DNA of 64,000 nt, from NCBI GenBank assembly GCA_934045075.1, contig OW203747.1, positions 13,979,894 to 14,043,893 on the forward strand, written 5' to 3'. How positions within the stretch are numbered: position 1 is the stretch's first letter; every line of letters begins with the position of its first letter. A program made the position numbers and the translations under genes. Positions 1 through 11,077 of this stretch are shown here, in pieces. Under the pieces are notes generated by a model. That model saw only the letters and a list, made by a program, of their open reading frames with translations. It searched no databases and was not told the origin of the DNA. The stretch is from Yponomeuta sedellus (lineage: Eukaryota > Arthropoda > Insecta > Lepidoptera > Yponomeutidae).

Positions 1-194
1 GTGCTTTTATGTGACTGATATGAGATGATGATTTATGAGATGATGCAGTCCTTTTATCCCTTATCAGGGACATAGGGCTCGCAGAAGGGATCTCCATTGT
101 TCGCGGTCTTGTGGTTATATTTGTTAAAAACATAAATGTGTAGTTTTCAACAAATAAATATTGTTAAAATTTATAATATAACCTTCTATTTTAG
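1..194. other. Intron of Harbinger 1 transposase containing a LINE-tail-like fragment
   Basis: No coding sequence. The stretch ends in a good acceptor (TTCTATTTTAG, ending at 194) before the transposase exon. Bases 30-110 resemble the antisense 3' tail of an RTE-type LINE (ATGATG runs, a CAGGGACATAGG word). Confidence 0.5.
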
Positions 195-795
195 GTGGAG
201 AGACTGCAGAGCTTTTTCGTAATAGAAAAAATTATTTTTCGCTGAATGTGCAGGCCATTTGCAATTCAAACCTGGAATTCACAGATGTTGTGGCTCGGTG
301 GCCAGGGAGTACACATGACTCATATATTTTTAACAACAGTTATAGAAGAGCTATGTTTGAACAGGGTCGGTATGGGACTGCTGTTCTTGTTGGAGATGCT
401 GGCTATGCATGTAATAAATACATGATGACCCCATTGGATCAATGCAATACACCTGCTGAAAATTTATACAATGAGTCTCAGATTCGGACAAGAAATTGTG
501 TTGAGAGACTATTTGGAGTCTGGAAGAGACGCTTCCCGGCCATGGCTATTGGCTTGGGTGTTTCTGTAAAAAACTCATTTCCAATCATAATTGCTACAGC
601 AGTATTACACAATATTGCGAGGAAATGTGGTGAGGCCACACCTCCTGATGATAGTCAGGTTGTCAATTCAACTGTTTGGGATTCAATATTAGCCCAAAGT
701 AACATAGAGAACAGTAATATTGAGTCTGGAAGAACACAGAGAAATAATCCCAACCATAGAAGACGCACTGAGTTAATAAGCAACTATTTTGCACG
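195..795 (+). CDS. Harbinger transposase, C-terminal exon (DDE_4/HARBI1-like)
   Basis: This encodes the C-terminal half of a PIF/Harbinger transposase, the nuclease that cuts the element out and inserts it. The exon opens in phase 1 with GGETAELFRNRKNYFS, collinear with GGEQGELFRNRKGFFS in the second element of this window. It carries the second catalytic aspartate (VGDAGYAC, near 404-427) and the catalytic glutamate in NCVERLFGVWKRRFP (near 498-539). The first aspartate would be in an upstream exon outside the window. The reading frame is open through LISNYFAR, where CG|GTAAGT at 795/796 is a splice donor at the same protein position as in element 2; a short last exon is therefore likely. 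The intron before this exon is absent in element 2. I see no inactivating change in the visible part. Confidence 0.85.
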
Positions 796-1204
796 GTAAG
801 TTTGACCCTCATTTTCTCAATAAACATACACAAATCCATAAAGCCATTTTAGCGTGTAAAAGATAACACACAATATCTTTTGCTTTCATAATATCTGTGA
901 TTCATAAAAATCTTTATTCAAAATGAACAGTTATTTAGTTAAAATGTTCATATACAGACTACAGCGAATCGACCACACAGTTTGGACTTTGCATAATATT
1001 TATTACAAAGGCTGAAAAATATGAAAGTCAAATGTAAAGGTCTATGTGCTGTCGACTGTACCTACCTAAAATCAACTATAATCAAAAACCTTATGCTCAA
1101 CTAACACACATAATGACATAACTTTTAAAATTTTCAGATTAGCAAGATAATAGCTGCTGCAAAATTCAAGTTTTAAATGTCGCCAGTCAAGAGCTAAAGT
1201 AAGA

Positions 1205-1440
1205 TGTATGTTAAGAATTATAGCAGGCATTTCATATCATGTGAATACTAGACATGATCATAGAATAGTAGTTCCAAGATTCAGACTTCGCAAAGTTAAT
1301 TCATCTTTTATGGGGAGCTGTGTTGTACTCTTCTACAATAAGATTCCCCAAGAAGTAACTAACAATGTATGTATGTTAAATCCGTACTTACTAAAAAGCT
1401 TATTACAATGTAAAAGATTACATAGATATTGACCAATTTT
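1205..1440 (+). pseudogene. Jockey/CR1-like LINE reverse transcriptase C-terminus, decayed
   Basis: Translation gives VVPRFRLRKVNSSFMG and VVLFYNKIPQEVTNN, the typical extreme C-terminal segment of Jockey/CR1-type non-LTR polyproteins. After about 1390 the homologous continuation (KAYYNVKDYID) is in another frame, so there is a frameshift. An AATAAA signal follows near 1458. It sits between the two Harbinger genes and is therefore a nested, 5'-truncated insertion. A related remnant is at about 32760-32920. Confidence 0.6.
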
Positions 1441-1593
1441 GCATATTTTATGTGTATTTAATAAAATCTTTAATCTGTCATTGTATTCTTGACTTCCTAC
1501 CTTCTTTTTTAATTGCTTTACATATATTCCTGACTTTCAATGAATGAAATGTTTTTTCTTACATTAAATAAAACAATCATTATACAAAAAATT

Positions 1594-3376
1594 CTATTGT
1601 TTTAATTTATTTAATTCATATTTTAATATTTCTAGCTTTACTTTTTCCTGCTCCAGCATAACTTGTTCCTTTTGCTGCTGTAGCTGCAGGATCTGCATTT
1701 GCAGCTCATGCTGTTCCCTGGCCTGTTCATTGGCCATGCAGAGAGTATTAATTCTCTCTTGTGCCAAACTTCTGGATTCTGTGTCAAAATTGTGCCTCAA
1801 AAGTGGTCTCCTTCTACTGGATGCAGAACGAGTCTGAGTATGGGCCCTGAAACATAAATTAAATAGGATTAAATAGTGCCCGGAACAATGCGCAGAGAAC
1901 AGCTTTAGTTACACAGCTGAAACGAAACCTAAATGATGTAGGAACGTTACAAGTATTCCGTCCGAAGCTTCTAGCAAAATGTCTAGTATTGATTACAAAT
2001 TTGTTAAAGATAGTTTAATTTTAATATCTACATAACTTTGTTAATTATTACGTGATTAGGTTACGATGGGGCTGTCATGTTCAGTCTGCGAACAAAGCCT
2101 CTAAATAAATCAGATAAAAAAAAGATAGCTTCCCACATTACTGTGAAATCAGGTACCTACTAACCTCAGTGGTGTAGGCAGCTGCTGGTCCACTATGGCG
2201 ATTAATGGGTCAGGCGACAGGCTTGGTGCAGGATGAGTTTGAGTATGGGTCCTAAAACATAAATAGAATGTACTTATTAGAAGTCAGGACTGGTCAGTTG
2301 GCATCTACCACAAGATAGATGATCAATCTGGTACTTAATTAACCAACCTCAGTGGTGCAGGCAGCTGCTGGTCCACTATGGCAATTAATGGGTCAGGTCT
2401 AGGGCTTGGTGCAGAATGAGTATGGGTCCTAAAACATAAAGAATCAGAAATCAGGACTGGTTGCATCTACAACAAGATAGGTATCAACCTACATTAAATT
2501 GATTAAATAAAATTATGTACTTAATTCACCTCTGTGACGTAAGCTGGTTCTCTATGGGATCAGGTGTTGGGCTCAGTGTTTGGACCAGAACTGGGTTTCT
2601 TGCTTGTCTCAGCATACATGGAGTGTAGTTTGACCAGTCCTTCATAGAAATATACTTCATTAGGTAAATTTTATTTATATAAAGCAACTTTAATACATAA
2701 TGCAATGAAACTCACCAATGTTAAAGTGTCATCTGTGGCTTTTGTATCTGTTAACTGCTGTGACATACTGCCTGATTCATCTGAAATAACAGTTACATTT
2801 TGAGTAAAGTACATCTACCCCAGTAAACCAGCTGAATCTAGATCTTATCCAGATACTCACCAAGGACATGAGTGCCATCACTGTCAAAGGGATTAACATA
2901 TCCTATTATTCTACTTTTTATTAAACTAAGCACACGGTCTGCAATGGGATCGTCATCAAATTTTTTGGGCGGTCCACCTCCTGAAAAATTTTGAAAGATT
3001 TAAGTACTTACCTATTTAATAAATTTAATATTCAATAGTCCTACTTAAGTACATAGTAGAAAGTGGCCACATACCTGTTCTCATGAAATGCTGATTCATT
3101 TGAGTCTGCTGGTGTTTGACTCTTTTTTTTTAAGTTTTCCCAGCACATTTTTAAAGTTGACGCATCCCTTGCATGTATGCTGGAATTAGCATTAAATTTT
3201 ATTGATATTTTCTGCCACTCTTCGTTCTTCGAACGCATGGTTGAGGCGTCGGATTTTTTATTTTCAATAACATTAAAGTGTTCCTCCACCAAATCTAATA
3301 AAGAATGTTTTTCACTATTGGTGAATGTTGGATCCCTTTTTCGTTTTAACATCATCTTGTAAGGAGAGCCGTTCAT
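1594..3376 (-). pseudogene. Harbinger 1 Myb/SANT-like accessory protein gene (seven exons, one frameshift)
   Basis: Accessory partner of Harbinger transposase; in this superfamily the Myb/SANT-like protein binds DNA and brings the transposase to its target in the nucleus. Exons read on the - strand: 3376-3075 (SANT-like helices, ending ENLKKK), 2980-2861 (GGGPPKKFDDDPIADRVLSL), 2780-2716, 2639-2530, 2428-2348, 2251-2165 and 1846-1594. All donors are GT and acceptors AG, and every junction from exon 2 onward is in phase. The last exon is a glutamine/glutamate/lysine-rich coiled coil ending ELNKLKQ-stop. Exons 5, 6 and the start of 7 are tandem copies of one another. Exon 1 is out of frame with exon 2 because of a T9 run at 3123-3131: with eight T the frame leads straight into RTGGGPP. 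So it is either a dead copy or carries a homopolymer assembly error. Confidence 0.75.
2165..2428 (-). repeat. Tandem duplicated exons in Harbinger 1 accessory gene
   Basis: Two neighbouring exons, 2428-2348 (81 nt) and 2251-2165 (87 nt), encode near-identical peptides (shared core DPLIAIVDQQLP) and each is flanked by TTTTAG acceptors and GAG|GTTRGT donors. Both are phase 2-2 symmetric, so adding or skipping one keeps the frame. The first ten codons of the final exon (AHTQTRSAS) are a third, partial copy, and the exon at 2639-2530 ends with a weaker relative (SPTPDPIENQL). Confidence 0.75.
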
Positions 3377-4485
3377 AATTTATTTCGCACAAAACAAATT
3401 AACAAACCGCGCCAGAAACAAAATTCAAAAGTGCCGAAAAAGTTTTGAAATTACACAGAATAACCGGAAATATCACAGAATTCTCGACATTTTTGACAGG
3501 TGCGTTTCAAAATAAAAGAATAAAAAAGTGTTACCACCCTCAAATCTTAGCGTTTTTGGTCTAATCTGTAACAAGAACTAGATTTCGTGAACCAGATCAA
3601 AAAGTTACCGGAGAAATCGGTTGGTCATAAATCTATTATTTTAACTTCGTTCAAGCATGATCCGGATTATGAAATCCAGTTTTGCGCAGCAAATGGAGAA
3701 AACGGCCCTAAATCCTCGGGCTTTGTAAACTAGTTCAGCATTCCCGATGTCTCATGCGAATCAACAAAAGATACCGAGTTAGGTGTGTCTACCTACATAC
3801 CCGATATCAAACGTCGCCAAACGAAACGTAATAGCGCTTATCACAATCGCGTAAGGGCGGTTTACGATTGCGCAAATGGCAGATAATTTGGTCAGTTGAC
3901 TGGTGACACATGCCCGTTATCGTGGTTGTTGGTGTGAGAAGTGGTGGCCTTTACTTCCATACTGTTTTGCTCAGAGGTGCTGACCAGGCTCAGGAGTTCT
4001 GGGATTAGTATATACGAGATGGCATTCCTCTGGCTTTCTATGTATAAAAACTTAGGTGATCAGATTGTGTGTGTTGGTGGCACTAGACAGATAAGCGACC
4101 AATCAGATGTCCTTAGTGCATGGGGCATACTTCACTGACCTTTTTCTGACCTAAAAGAAGGAGAAGGTTCTCAAGTCGATGCGTATCTTTTTTTTTTCAT
4201 TTATGGAGTTTGTTTTTTTCTCTCCAATTACTTTTAAATATAAGTAATAGTTTTGCCTAGCGCCATCTTCCTATCAGGTTATTTCGACTATCAATAGACA
4301 TCGTGATGATAAAGCAATTTTTTTGACTATTCGAGCTTTTGCCTCATATAAAGAGGTGTTCGTATTAATAACAACTTTTTTTTATAAAAACGGAGTTCAT
4401 GAGAAACACGCCCTAACAAGAACAGTTCGATAATTTTCATAAAAAGATCATGACGCTGATTATTCCTAAAAAAAGATACGGAGGA
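3377..4485. other. Unassigned stretch, right flank of Harbinger 1
   Basis: AT-rich, no supported gene. A short imperfect palindrome around 3845-3885 (GCGTAAG...TTACGATTGCGC) could belong to the transposon end, but no partner terminus is visible. Confidence 0.4.
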
Positions 4486-4492
4486 ATTTAGA

Positions 4493-5079
4493 GAACCAGT
4501 TCCAAGCAGCAGTCCCTGGTCTCTGTCTACCCCTCTGGGATACAGTCGTGAAGTTATATTACGATTGATATGCAAAAACAAAAATAATAGCCACTTTTTT
4601 TGGAGGCTGTTAAATATAAACGAACTCTTTAACGTTGTAAGCTTAATTTATATAAATGCTGTGCTTACCTATAAGTGGTGTACATACACGTAATTTTATC
4701 TTCCTGTAACTCTTTTGTACCATGTTTTGTATGTATGCTGTTGGTGTGCCTAATAAATAAAATAAAATAAAATAAAATAAAATAAATAAACTCCCAAAAT
4801 GTGGGTCCAACGCAAGAGTCCTTGGTCTACTCTAGGTCTCAACCTGAGCTAGGTTAACTCTTGCTGACCAGACTCTAGGGTCAAATATGATAAGAGCTTT
4901 CATAGCCATTGTTACCAACACGGGAAAAAGATTAAAAGTACCCGGAACCGGCCTGCGTGCATGCAGCGACTTAAGTTATGAACGTTGATGAAGCGAAGGT
5001 GATCTGTCAGGATCGTAAGAAGTGGCAGTCCCTGGTCTCTGCCTACCCCTCTGGGATAAAGGCGTGAGGTTTTGTATAT
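4493..5079 (+). repeat. RTE-like LINE 3' ends (two pieces) with an A-rich tail between
   Basis: 4493-4557 and 4930-5079 repeat the same reverse transcriptase C-terminal coding tail (words GAACGTTGATGAAGCGAAGG, then CCCTGGTCTCTG) that recurs throughout the window. A separate LINE-type tail ends in an (AAATA)n run at 4752-4790. Confidence 0.65.
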
Positions 5080-5923
5080 ATAACTAATAATATATTATAT
5101 ACGAATATATTATAACTAATAACACGCTGTATAAATAAGCATGGCGCGTCGGACTGTCTCTCAGTGAATTTGGGCGATGACATCTTCATCTCGCCTAGCA
5201 TGAGCGAAGCACCGGCCAGATGGTCGACTTGATTAGTTACTACAACATTTATTTAGAACGAAGCAAAATCTGAACATCCCTGAACGGCTTCTTCATATAG
5301 AGAAAAACAACAAACACAAAAAAAACAGTTTAAAATAAAAGTAAAAAAATACTAGAATTAGTAAGAATGCCTGAGATTTCCGCACTTAGGGCCAGTTTCT
5401 GACGTGAGAATTTCTCTTAGGGTTTCCTTACGATGTTTTCCTTCACGGTTAGCGACTGGTATTGCTACTATAACTTCGCAAATGTAGATAACTGTGCCCT
5501 GCTCGCTGAAGCACCAGAGTGCTAAGTGCAAGTTTTTTAACTACTCGATCGCGTTAACGTAAACTCATATTTCTATGGCGTCGAGGAAGCGCCACCTAGC
5601 GACAAGTATGGAAATTAAAATTGCTGAGTGCGAGTTGTAATGGTTTACGTTGAGAAGTGAACACGTTTACCAGCCAAAACACGAATAAACGCGAGTGCGA
5701 GTTGTACTGTGACAGCGTTTTGCCAGTTCCAACGGTTAACTTACTCATACTCACTACTCAATGCTCGATTAACGCGGTAGTAAAGTTATTCGATTGGATC
5801 TGTCAAACTCGCACTAAGCACTCTGAGTGTGATGTGTTGGCGGATGGGATTGAAAGTGTGCTGTAGATATATAAGAGAATGCTAGAAGATGTATGAAAGG
5901 CAGTGCTCTGATAATATTGTAAC
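5080..5923. other. Unassigned stretch with fragments of dispersed repeats
   Basis: No supported gene. 5393-5470 contains a broken copy of the GGGCCAGTTTCTGA MITE and of the SINE tail with CACGATGTTTTCCTTCAC. The rest is unrecognised. Confidence 0.4.
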
Positions 5924-5931
5924 GCTTTGGT

Positions 5932-6022
5932 CCCTTCGGCCGCGTATGATACCAGAGTTTGGTAACCAGTATCATACGAAGAAAAAATGATCGTCGTCGG
6001 ATACTGGTATCCAAGTGATAGG
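5932..6022 (+). repeat. MULE left terminal inverted repeat
   Basis: Pairs with 6619-6709; contains its own short palindromes (GTATGATACC...GGTATCATAC type), which is common in MULE ends and may hold transposase binding sites. Confidence 0.85.
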
Positions 6023-6123
6023 GATTTTTCGTTTTATGTAACCGAGTATCAGCTCAGGAAAATATCAAACAATTACAAGTGAGTACTTAATATTTCCTCG
6101 TATGATACTGATAAGCATGTCAT

Positions 6124-6424
6124 GTGCATGCTCATTGGTCATCATCTAAAATACGTACCACCAATAATACAGAAGGTTGGCACAGTCGCCTTAATAGATA
6201 TATTGAACGCAGAAGACCGGCGTTGGCTCAACTCTTAGATATTTATAGAAATGAAACCACCGTTAGGGATATACCTATACAAGAGAAAATCGAAACTAAG
6301 CCGAGAGTTCAAAGAAATTGATGAAGAAATAAATGACGCCATATCTCAGCTAAATGTAAACGAAATTAGTGTTGGACATTGCATCGAAATCATTTCACCA
6401 TTTATTCCAATAGGTTGTAGGTAA
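6124..6424 (+). pseudogene. MULE transposase C-terminal remnant
   Basis: The frame at 6124-6321 reads RTTNNTEGWHSRLNRYI, which matches the RTNNxxEGWHxR signature near the end of many animal MULE transposases. A second open frame then continues with SREFKEIDEEINDAIS and ends at a stop near 6423, so the coding sequence is shifted somewhere around 6280-6300. The catalytic DDE part is missing entirely. Function in mobilisation is lost; only the inverted repeats could still act in trans. Confidence 0.7.
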
Positions 6425-6618
6425 TGAATGATTCACAGTTGAACTATTTCCTTGTTTTCTTGTATGTTTTTAAAAAAGCGAGGGTTTTACAATAAGCGTA
6501 GGTACAAAATGCGATCTTCAAAGTTTTGCCGAGTTGGTTTCATAGGCAGAATGTTATATTCCTTACTGGATACTGGTTACCAAACATGATGAAGGGTATC
6601 AGAAAAGTAATATATTAT

Positions 6619-6709
6619 CCTATCACTTGGATACTAGTATCCGACGACGATCATTTTTTCTTCGTATGATACTGGTTACCAAACTCTGGTATCATACGCG
6701 GCCGAAGGG
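6619..6709 (-). repeat. MULE right terminal inverted repeat
   Basis: Reverse complement of 5932-6022 with one visible mismatch (ACTAGTATCC against ACTGGTATCC). The near identity implies a recent insertion. Confidence 0.85.
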
Positions 6710-6787
6710 GCTTTGGTGTAATTTTACTGTGATGTTACAATATTCATGTAAATAATGAAATAACTTAAAAAAATAAAGTCTTTGGTA

Positions 6788-6865
6788 CATTACATTCCCG
6801 CATTGGAAATCAAACGCTGGCTCTCTCCTTTCCGAGTCAAGTGTTCTACCCACTGGGCTACTGCC
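6788..6865 (-). repeat. tRNA-like SINE head
   Basis: Reverse strand has an A-box-like TAGCCCAGTGGGTAGAAC and a poor B box. It lacks intact tRNA arms and is not a functional tRNA. Confidence 0.5.
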
Positions 6866-7320
6866 GTTCTTTGAAGAAATACCAGAATTATTTAAATATA
6901 CCGCTCTGCGACACACCCGACTCATAGGATCCTTGGGGGTAGCAGCGTTCCTTCGCTGCAATACTACATAAATCTCCTGCATCGGGATGCCGTCATCAGG
7001 AGCACCCCGGAATGATGGTCATGCATACCCACAACTCCTCAGGCGTTGACTGATTATCCGGTTGTCATTTAGATGTAAACAAACCGTTTATAGAAATACC
7101 TAGTTGTTTATTAGTTCTAGGTAATTTATAAGAATACCAAAGGCTATTTAGTTTTCGTCTGCCATTCCGACTCGTTCGCACATTCTAATGTTTTTAATAA
7201 TTGCTATAGAACCTGTATACTCTTTACAAATTAGGTCTTGAGGCTTTGCTGGATAATGAAATTACGGATATATAAAATACATATTTGTTTTCCTACTCTT
7301 AGTTTTTGATAAAGAAAATT
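6866..7320. other. Unassigned stretch
   Basis: No gene or recognised repeat seen apart from AT-rich sequence. Confidence 0.4.
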
Positions 7321-7321
7321 G

Positions 7322-7605
7322 CCTGTAGGATTGGATGTAGTGACTAGAGATGAGAAAGGAATGATGCGTTGGTTTGGACATATGGAGAGGATGTAGGAAG
7401 AAAGATTGACGAAACAAATATATACGTCGGACATACATCGACCAAATAGGGGATGAAAAGGGAAGATAAAAAGTACCCGGAACCGGCGTGCGTGCATGCA
7501 ACGACTTATGAACGTTGATGAAGCGAAGGTGATCTGTCAGGATCGTGGCAAGTGGCAGTCTCTGCTCTCTCCCTACCCCTCTGGGACACAGGCGTGAGGT
7601 TATGT
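7322..7605 (+). pseudogene. RTE-like LINE reverse transcriptase C-terminus with stops
   Basis: Reads MRWFGHMERM, then stop, EERLTKQIYTSD, then RACMQRLMNVDEAKVICQDR and a terminal stop after PSGTQA. This is the C-terminal tail of RTE-type endonuclease/reverse transcriptase polyproteins that is best known from lepidopteran genomes. It has at least two internal stops and is 5'-truncated. The same tail recurs at 4930, 10090, 13080, 13796, 14863 and 35600. Confidence 0.75.
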
Positions 7606-7799
7606 ATGTCTTAGTTATTGATAAAGAAAAATTGCCTTCAAAATGATTACTTTTAGGTGGAAATTTTCCACGGGGCTTGTGGATGCGAATGGCGAGAGAC
7701 CGCGAAGGTTGGCGTGATGGAGAAAAGGCCTATACCCAACAGTGGGTAGAGGTGGGCTGTTGATGATCATGTGGAAATTGTCTGAATAAAAAACTACGT

Positions 7800-8140
7800 A
7801 TCTTCTTCTTCAGGCTATATTAGTCCACTGCTGGACATAGTCCTCGCCTAATGAGCGCCATAGCGCAAGGTTGTGACTAACTACGTATAGTGTAACATAA
7901 ATATGTCAAAGGTGCGTGTTTTTTATAAAAAAAGCCACTGACTGGACCACATTCATCAATAACACTCGTTTTATTGCAATGTTATAATGTAATGTTCTGT
8001 TGGTAAGCCCGCCACTGTGTTACAATCCTCCAACAACCCGGACTTGGCCCCCGTGGTGGAGTATGGCCTGACTTTCCTGCGATGTAGGAAGAGACCCATG
8101 CCCCGGCAGTGGGGACATACAAAAGGGTTGATAACAATGT
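7800..8140. repeat. LINE tail fragments: RTE type (-) then GTGCCCCAGCAGTGG family (+)
   Basis: 7800-7880 is an antisense RTE 3' end (AGTCCACTGCTGGACATAG). 8005-8135 is the 3' part of the 360-bp retroposon described at 24617-24978. Confidence 0.6.
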
Positions 8141-8652
8141 ACGAACTGGACGTAACAGACGTAACAGCCGCTCAAGAAATATTAACCCCTATTATACATT
8201 TCTTGACTTCGGTAGTGTACTTTAAAATACTGTTGGAATCCTAAGAAAAGATGAATAAAATAGAATATAGTCTGTAAAATATGGACACTACAATGTGATA
8301 ATTTGTTATCGTTGTTCGATTTATTGGCAAACTGAATTGTCTGCGCTGGCACATATAATATTTTAGATAAACAATGCCCTAGGCCTGGGTCCTGATTTTA
8401 GGATATTCTACGCAAATGAGCAAGCAAGCATACAACAGGAAAATTTCCAGGATCCAAAAATTATTATCACCGTATTATAATACTATATTTCTAAGTTGTT
8501 TCCATATAAGTACTCTACAAATGCTGTGTAATACCTTTAATTGGCGTAATCGTTAGCCCTAAGTCGCATTTATTATAAGCTTTGTCATGTTTGCCTGCTT
8601 GCTGTTGGTGTACCTAAAAATAATAATAATAAAAATAAAATAAAAGGAAAAT

Positions 8653-8812
8653 AATTAAAACTGTTTTTACACGGATTTATGCTCGTTTATTACATTTCTT
8701 ACAATTTTCCGACGTTTCGGCACTTTTTCAGGTGCCGTGGTCCCGGATGACCTGAAATCCGTGTAAAAACAGTTTTAATTATGTCTACTGCTCGTATTAA
8801 CCTTAGAAAAAA
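8653..8812 (-). repeat. Penelope-like tail repeat with inverted ends
   Basis: Contains CCGACGTTTCGGCACTTTTT on the + strand, the reverse complement of the CCGAAACGTCGG word also present at 24460 and 35890. The stretch starts and ends with complementary AACTGTTTTTACACGGATTT / AATCCGTGTAAAAACAGTTT, so it folds back. The assignment to Penelope-like elements is from memory of such tails and is tentative. Confidence 0.45.
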
Positions 8813-8826
8813 GGAAAATATTTCAG

Positions 8827-9035
8827 TTCACATAAATAAATATTCATGGACACAGATCTCGTTAGCCCTATACTAAGTACAACTAAATGACTTGTGTTAT
8901 AGGTTCTAACTCGACGATAGATTTAATACAATAAATACATCTATAACATCCAAGACCCAAAGGCAAACTAGAAAAATTCGTTTCCTAGTTTGACCCGGCC
9001 GGGGATCGAACCCGAGACCTTCGGTTTGACAGTCT
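8827..9035 (-). repeat. tRNA-derived SINE, family 3
   Basis: Antisense copy of the SINE complete at 33879-34131; B box is the reverse complement of GGGTTCGATCCCCGGCC. The tRNA-like head is broken off near 9030. Confidence 0.65.
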
Positions 9036-9842
9036 AAATTCGGCCTTTACACAGATCGGATTTTATAGAGGGATTTGATATAATTATTTGCATGTTAGAA
9101 CGTAGGTACCTAACGGAATGTGAGATCATTACAATTTCTGTACCTTCACCATTCTCTAGGAATTTCGTGCAGAAATGACACCTTGATGTCATCGACCAAA
9201 CGCCCGCCTGCGTCTGTTAAGACTGAATTACGTCGCACATTTGAAGAAAATTGTATCTATGATGCCAGTAGCATATTATTATATTCGCCCCGCGGTAAGG
9301 TACTGGCTCTCTCTTAGAAAAAGAAATAGAAACAGAGAGAGAGATTAGATAGGAGCGTGTTAGCATTTTCGGCTGAGCCGTTGCCTTAAGATGAACGGTG
9401 TAATGTGGGCTCACCGCATGTGCCCACTGTTTATTGGCGATTTCAGACCTGAGGCATATGAAGACTTGATTTTCGGTACATCGTCTGCATGGTACCATCA
9501 CTAGTGATGAAAGGCCTCGAACGTTTTAAGCCTTTATTATTAAGGCTCGCCCCAATTTTGGGGACTCGAGCATAGAATAAGGCTCGAGGCTTGAGGTTTT
9601 TGTTATAAAGCTAGAGTCTTTTAAGAAAAGACCCACGCCTTTTCTCAAACTATTCGCGACTGAGGTGTAATCTTATAAGGTTTTATAGGATGGAAGCTCA
9701 AGCTTTAAGCCTTTCCTGTTACAATTATAATAAAACTAAATAAATTATAGTTTTTGGTTTTATGATATTTTTATTATTATTCCTTATATAAGCTACGTAA
9801 GAATATCAAAAATAATCGTGTATATTATTTATAGAATACTTT
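9036..9842. other. Unassigned stretch
   Basis: No supported gene. 9505-9720 is rich in AAGGCTC/GAGCCTT-like words in both orientations, possibly a decayed foldback element. Confidence 0.35.
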
Positions 9843-9955
9843 ATTCCTCCACCAACCCGGACTTGGCCCCCGTGGTGGAGTATGGCCTAACCTTTCTGCG
9901 ATGCAGGAAGAGACCCGTGCCCCAGCAGTGGGGATATACAAGGGTTGATAACGTA
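9843..9955 (+). repeat. Truncated 360-bp retroposon (GTGCCCCAGCAGTGG family)
   Basis: 3' part only, ending in GTTGATAAC. The same words occur at ten places in the window. Confidence 0.65.
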
Positions 9956-10089
9956 ACGTAACTTTATTCTTTTTACTTACACAAATCGCGTCTTATAATC
10001 ACTATACCAAATCGCTGGTAGAGGCTGGATGGCCGACGATGGAGCGATCAATAAAGAATAATTATGTAAAATAATATATCATTATTCTT

Positions 10090-10180
10090 TATAATAGTAG
10101 CGAAAGTGCTCTGTCAGGATCGTGGCAAGTGGCAGTCCCTGGACTCTGCCTACTCCTCGGGGATACAGGCGTGAGCTTGT
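10090..10180 (+). repeat. RTE-like LINE 3' end
   Basis: Contains GATCGTGGCAAGTGGCAGTC and the terminal CTCTGCCTAC...CAGGCGTGA; no more than about 90 bp remain. Confidence 0.6.
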
Positions 10181-10599
10181 TATATTTTTAAATAATACTG
10201 AAGCTTAGTAATAATAATAGAGGTTCCGGACACTCAGGTTTCTTTACGATGTTTTCTTTCACAGTTAACGAGTTACGTTGCTACTAAACATTCACAAATC
10301 CCGGACGCATGTACCAATATTAAGTAGGTACATTTTAGCCTTCAGTAGCAATGCCACTCGCTAACTGCAAAGGAAAACGTGACGAATCTCGAAACTGAAA
10401 CTGTTTAAAACTGAGTTTCGAGCACTAGAAGAGACATTACGAATAAATCCAAAGACATGACTTTTCCAGTACTTCGAGCCAAAACAGACTATGGTGTTTG
10501 AAAAGTTTTTCAAATACTTTTTACAATATCTCAAAAGACTAGGTAATATTTTTTTATTTAAATTAAGCCGTATACTCGTATACAAACAGCGATCCTCAA

Positions 10600-10722
10600 A
10601 ACGCATGCCCAGCGTGGGGATTATGGGCATTACCCCCCAATGATGGCACAACCTTGCGCTATGGCGCTCATTACGGGAGGGCTATGTCCAGCAGTGGACT
10701 AATATAGCCTGAAGAAGAAGGA
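10600..10722 (+). repeat. RTE-type LINE C-terminus and tail
   Basis: One frame reads RSLREGYVQQWTNIA-stop, matching the conserved last residues of RTE/BovB-clade proteins, followed by a GAAGAAGAAG tail. Other copies: 7800, 29398, 33540, 38399 and 49813. Confidence 0.65.
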
Positions 10723-11077
10723 GTATACACGTCTCATATATCGCGGCAAGCGCTCATCATAAAGTAACCTCTAGTGTCTCGTACTCTAACAATCTGTCGG
10801 TTGGCCAAAGCGCTTACACAAAAGTACAGACATCTGCTAACAGTAAATTAATGGATGATAAGCCTATGGGAAATCGGCGGCAAATGTGGCCTTTTGCGAC
10901 ACCACAAAAGTGGTCTAAAATAGTAATATACAAAATATCTCGTATGTCTTGAGTAGGTATTTACATACGTCAGTTTTATACACTTGCATTGGGCACGCCG
11001 CACGCGTAGTGCGGAAATACGGCCTTGTTCAGGACGGGCGAATTCGCTGCGAAAACTCACGGTTTTAATACTCGTAT

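Larger units (their letters stand above)
1..3470. mobile_element. PIF/Harbinger element 1, left end outside the window
   Basis: A DDE-type Harbinger transposase exon on the + strand faces a Myb/SANT-like accessory gene on the - strand, the usual two-gene layout of this superfamily. The left terminus lies before base 1, so no terminal inverted repeat pair can be matched; the right boundary is set only as just past the accessory start at 3376 and is uncertain. A LINE fragment is nested between the two genes at about 1205-1440. Compared with the 18-22 kb element, the transposase differs in sequence and has an extra intron, so the two belong to different lineages of the superfamily. Confidence 0.75.
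5932..6709 (+). mobile_element. Mutator-like element (MULE), internally deleted
   Basis: The ends are 91-bp inverted repeats, 5932-6022 and 6619-6709, differing at one base by eye and beginning CCCTTCGGCCGCGTATGATA. They are flanked by the 8-bp direct duplication GCTTTGGT (5924-5931 and 6710-6717), the size expected for Mutator-superfamily insertions. At 778 bp it is far too short for an autonomous element and holds only the C-terminal scrap of a transposase. Confidence 0.85.
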
